Origin: Acanthochromis polyacanthus
Lineage: Eukaryota; Chordata; Actinopteri; Pomacentridae
Assembly: GCF_021347895.1 (NCBI RefSeq)
Contig: NC_067116.1
Location: 43,223,628-43,287,627 of the forward strand
Reading direction: 5' to 3'
Length of the DNA: 64,000 nt
This document shows, piece by piece, positions 60,961 to 64,000 of the stretch. Positions within the stretch are counted from its first letter, which is position 1. Each line of letters opens with the position of its first letter. A program made the position numbers and the translations under genes. Under the pieces are notes generated by a model. It did no database searches. It saw only the letters and a program-made list of their open reading frames with translations, and was not told the origin of the DNA.

Positions 60961-63701
60961 AACAGAGTAAATGAACTGTAGTCGTCTAACTGAAGAGTTA
61001 TATTTTAATAATGAAATCATGACAGAACTGCAACTAATTGATGAACAATTGATCACTAGCATCTCTAGTCTGTACCAAATTTTATGACAATTCATTTGGT
61101 AGTTGTAACTGGCAACGTGTTTGCCTAAAACACATACACTTATATAACATAAATTATTTGTTTCTAATATATTCGACCGAAGAGAGCATGGAAGCTTTTA
61201 TATCTTACAGTGACCAATAAATCGAAGTGAAGCCAAGACTTTGTCCCATGATGCATCATATACACGGATGAGGTGGGTGGGTGAACAGAAATGCACACCC
61301 AATTGCATCACGCCGACAGACTGTTGTTTCCAAGGTCAAAATTCAGAGGGATTATTGTGTACAAGGATGTTTTTAGGGACAGAAAATAAGCAAAACCTCA
61401 AACGGTCACATGGTCCGGGTCACTGCAACCAACGTAACCAGAATTGGTCTTAGCTTTTTGAGGTAAGTGAGTGGTTCGATAAACACAAAAAAAGGAGGGA
61501 TATACAAAAAAGAGACATTCATCCATCCAGCCATCCATCATAACCGGTGCTACGGTGAAGCCAATTTCCACAAAGCTGCTAAGCTGATTGAGGCAGACCA
61601 AATCTGTTTCACCAGCTTACATTCCTTCAAAATGGCCATCTCACTTCCAATATCACGGGCTTTTACTGTTCCCCATTCCCTTGGCTCAGGCTGAGAGTTA
61701 GCAAGGCTTAGCTGGATGAAACACTCCAACAGCCCAGTTCTTCCCTGGAACCCACTGATATCTCTATAGCACAGCTTCTCCCCCATACAGTAGCTACACT
61801 TAGTTGGTTTATTTATTCATGCTATTATTCTTTCTCTTTTTTAATTTTTTGTTTCATATCACAACGATATTAGAGCCATTAGGGTGTAAGCTAAAGATTT
61901 ATGTGAATTCTGATGATTGTGGGCACACAGACACAATCTAATCACAGTGTCTGTTTACACACACCTGGACAAAATGCACAGGCAGCACTTAACCACAACG
62001 CCTTCACTGGAGCAGATTAAATTCACACAAGACCTTTTTGAAGAAGGAAATTGGACAGATAAGAAACTGTTTTCTATGAAAAAGCTTGTAAGGGGGCCTA
62101 TAGATAGAGAGTGGAAGTGCAACAGCAGTAGTTCTCCTGTTTGTGTCACCTGTGGACTTTCTCCTCCACGTACCTTTGTATACACAGTATGCTTCTATAC
62201 ATGATATTTATAAATCTTTAGCCATCACAGTGTTTTTCTCTCCGCTGTGACTTTCTCTCTGTCTTTCTCACACTCTTTCTGTCATTTTGCCACAACAGCA
62301 AATATCCTGTTGGCCCGGGCTGCAGGCTGCTGGTGCTGGTCTATCTGGCCCTGGGATCGATCCGGCTCCAAGCCGAGGCCTCCCATTCATCTCAGTGCCA
62401 TAAAATGTGATTAGTGCTGACTACAGCACTGCAGGGAGATGGGCTGATAGGCCTGATAGCCTCAGATAGGCTGGGCTGGACATTCTACAGGAAGACAGCA
62501 GCAACAGCACGATGTGGATTCATCCTCGCTGTTTTCTGCCTTTTGTTTTTTTCCCCATTTTCGTCTTTCTCTGTCACTTTCCATTTGCTTTTTTCTCACT
62601 CTCATCTTCTCCTTCCATCTTCCTATCTAACCACCTCTGTCTTTAAATTTGGCTGTCTTTAGACTGTCTCCCTCCCTCTGCTTTATCTCTTATTTTTTCC
62701 CAAACCTGACAAGCGCTGCCGTGCTGCACACAAATTACACCGCAGCGGTCGAACGTAAATGCCAATATTGTCAGTTTTACCTTCTTTTTTATCTTGCAAT
62801 GTTACATTCAAATGAAAGAGCGAGCCTCCGTCCCCCTGAAGCCGCACTCACTGTACCCACATACAGTGTATCTCTGTGGCATGTGACCACCTTCGTCAGC
62901 CAATCACAGGCTCTGAGCTCACCAGTGGCAGAATCAAGTTCAGGAGCTGTGAGAAGAGGTGAGGAAAGAAATAGTAGACAGCCTCAGTTCTGTGGGGAAA
63001 CAACTATGGTGGTGGTGTGGGCACAAATGCTGCAGAGGACATTCAGGGTCAGCCTGTAGTGTAGACAAATGGCACCATGAAACTGCAGCTTCCCTGAAAC
63101 ATAACATTATTTCATACCAGTAACATCTTCTGCTCGCCAAAGCCTTGCTGACATCGAGTAGCTTGAAAAAAGAGTGAGTGAACTGCTCATTAGCAATGTT
63201 CAAATGGCAACACAGAATCTGATATTGCATAACTTAAGTTCAAAAATGATTTAACAGATTCGTATTTTTGCATGCAAGAGATAAGAATCAAGCAGGAACA
63301 TTAATTTAAACTGTTTTCAGAATAATTTATGATCTTAAGGCTCATGCTACATTCGTAGGAAGACCAGCAAATTTCCTCAGGGCCCGCAGCATCATAACAC
63401 TCAGTAGATTAATGTATTTTTGATAAGGTGTCTAAAATATTGGGCTAGACACTGGAATTTACTGTGATTTATTCCCTGGTATAAAATTACAGTTGTGTAA
63501 ATGTCAGCAATGATGCAAAACGACGATGATTCATGCATGAATAAACTCTCAAACGCACTGTTCACTATATGAAGGAAGTTTCTGCCCGTTGTGTTGACAG
63601 CGGCGAACGAGTTAACAAGCGAGCGACTACAGACACAGCCAGCGTTTGTTCATGTACGACACGATGACTAGGAACACGGCACAAGACCACGGCACGCTGA
63701 C
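60961..63701. other. Non-coding intronic sequence
   Basis: No gene. 62290-62480 is unique and G+C-balanced ('gttggcccgggctgcaggct', 'gtgattagtgctgactacag') and may be regulatory. Pyrimidine-rich DNA at 62500-62660 yields Ser/Phe-rich open frames of no meaning. Confidence 0.5.
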
Positions 63702-63826
63702 CTGTGTCTCCCGGACGTTCTCCACGGTGAAGTTGAACCACACTCTGAAGCGGGGGTTGCAGGTGTCAGGACGGATGAAGAGGTCGAACTCAAACTCACT
63801 GATGTAGTCAACGCGGCCCAGGTTCC
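63702..63826 (-). CDS. agbl4: Internal exon of cytosolic carboxypeptidase 6
   Basis: Minus-strand exon of 125 bases. The acceptor is cttctctgcag/GG and the donor CAG/gtcagc. It starts with the last two bases of a Gly codon and ends on a codon boundary, giving 41 full codons: NLGRVDYISEFEFDLF, then IRPDTCNPRFRVWFNF, then TVENVRETQ. I recognise this as AGBL4/CCP6, a zinc carboxypeptidase of the M14 family that removes glutamates from tubulin side chains and tails in the cytoplasm and at basal bodies. The segment belongs to the N-terminal beta-sandwich domain that precedes the catalytic domain; no zinc ligands lie in it. The close relatives AGBL1/AGTPBP1 (CCP1, CCP4), AGBL2/3 and AGBL5 share the general pattern, but DTCNPRFRVWFNF is most like CCP6. 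The gene runs leftwards, so the rest of the window is the downstream intron. Confidence 0.88.
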
Positions 63827-64000
63827 CTGCAGAGAAGGCGAGGCGGCTCACATTAGCGTTTTGTACAACTGAGCATTTCACAGCACAGAGGATCACATCA
63901 GTTCTTTTCCTCGGTGTTCCTAGAAGACAACCACGCTGTAAGAAAGAAAGTCTGTAAAAGCACAAGGACAATATGGAAACAAACAAAAAAAAATTGTTAA
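63827..64000 (-). other. Upstream agbl4 intron end
   Basis: Intronic sequence ending in a pyrimidine-rich acceptor (cgccttctctgcag on the minus strand). The open frame continues into it by chance for about 50 codons, but the splice site and loss of family resemblance mark the boundary. Confidence 0.75.

Noticed and set aside
63627..63986. Treating the whole 119-codon open frame as coding
   Set aside because: Only 63702-63826 matches CCP6 and is bounded by proper splice sites; the ends are intron read-through.

Overview
The window reads as teleost fish genomic DNA from inside a very large intron. Evidence for a fish: almost no coding sequence, long (CA)n/(TG)n arrays, tRNA-headed SINEs with LINE-type tails, 3' ends of L2-like LINEs, several copies of a common fish Tc1-like element, TTAA-flanked 'ccctcctgttgtcc' elements, and the intron-rich style of the one exon that can be recognised. 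That exon lies at the right edge on the minus strand (63702..63826). It has a clean acceptor and donor and encodes a segment I recognise as cytosolic carboxypeptidase 6 (AGBL4/CCP6), a tubulin deglutamylase. Because the gene runs right to left, nearly all of the window is the intron downstream of that exon. I saw no further agbl4 exon. A 25-base fragment at the extreme left edge has a start codon in a good Kozak context and a splice donor, and may be the first coding exon of a plus-strand gene; it is too short to name.

Layout. 1-2.5 kb: possible first exon, an ETS+CRE motif pair, a Tc1-like remnant and a 0.7 kb purine-rich GGAAA tract. 2.5-11.5 kb: mostly unique sequence that looks like an intronic regulatory landscape, with a perfect 17-bp hairpin at 7.95 kb. 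11.5-20.5 kb: AT-rich degenerate repeats, a nonautonomous element with inverted ends, a SINE, and a 0.7 kb tandem duplication. 23-31.2 kb: dense mobile DNA, including a RecQ-helicase-bearing element with a perfect 9-bp target duplication, a 0.6 kb foldback, a minus-strand SINE, a TTAA element nested inside another element, and a dispersed copy of a later tandem repeat. 31-37 kb: mostly unique. 37-51.5 kb: a TIR element, a tandem repeat split by an L2 LINE, long TG arrays, a 2 kb degenerate tandem array interrupted by a 0.5 kb insertion, two more Tc1-like remnants, a foldback cluster, and a second RecQ-bearing element, also with a perfect 9-bp target duplication. 51.5-63.7 kb: mixed unique and repeat sequence, including a third copy of the first Tc1-like family and several LINE tails.

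The most interesting signal is the pair of related short elements (24413..24967 and 50837..51420). Each carries the start of a RecQ-like helicase domain, has termini beginning TA[A/G]CCT, and is flanked by an exact 9-bp duplication. They look like internally deleted derivatives of a larger helicase-carrying DNA transposon. Family names are from recognition of sequence patterns, not from a database search.
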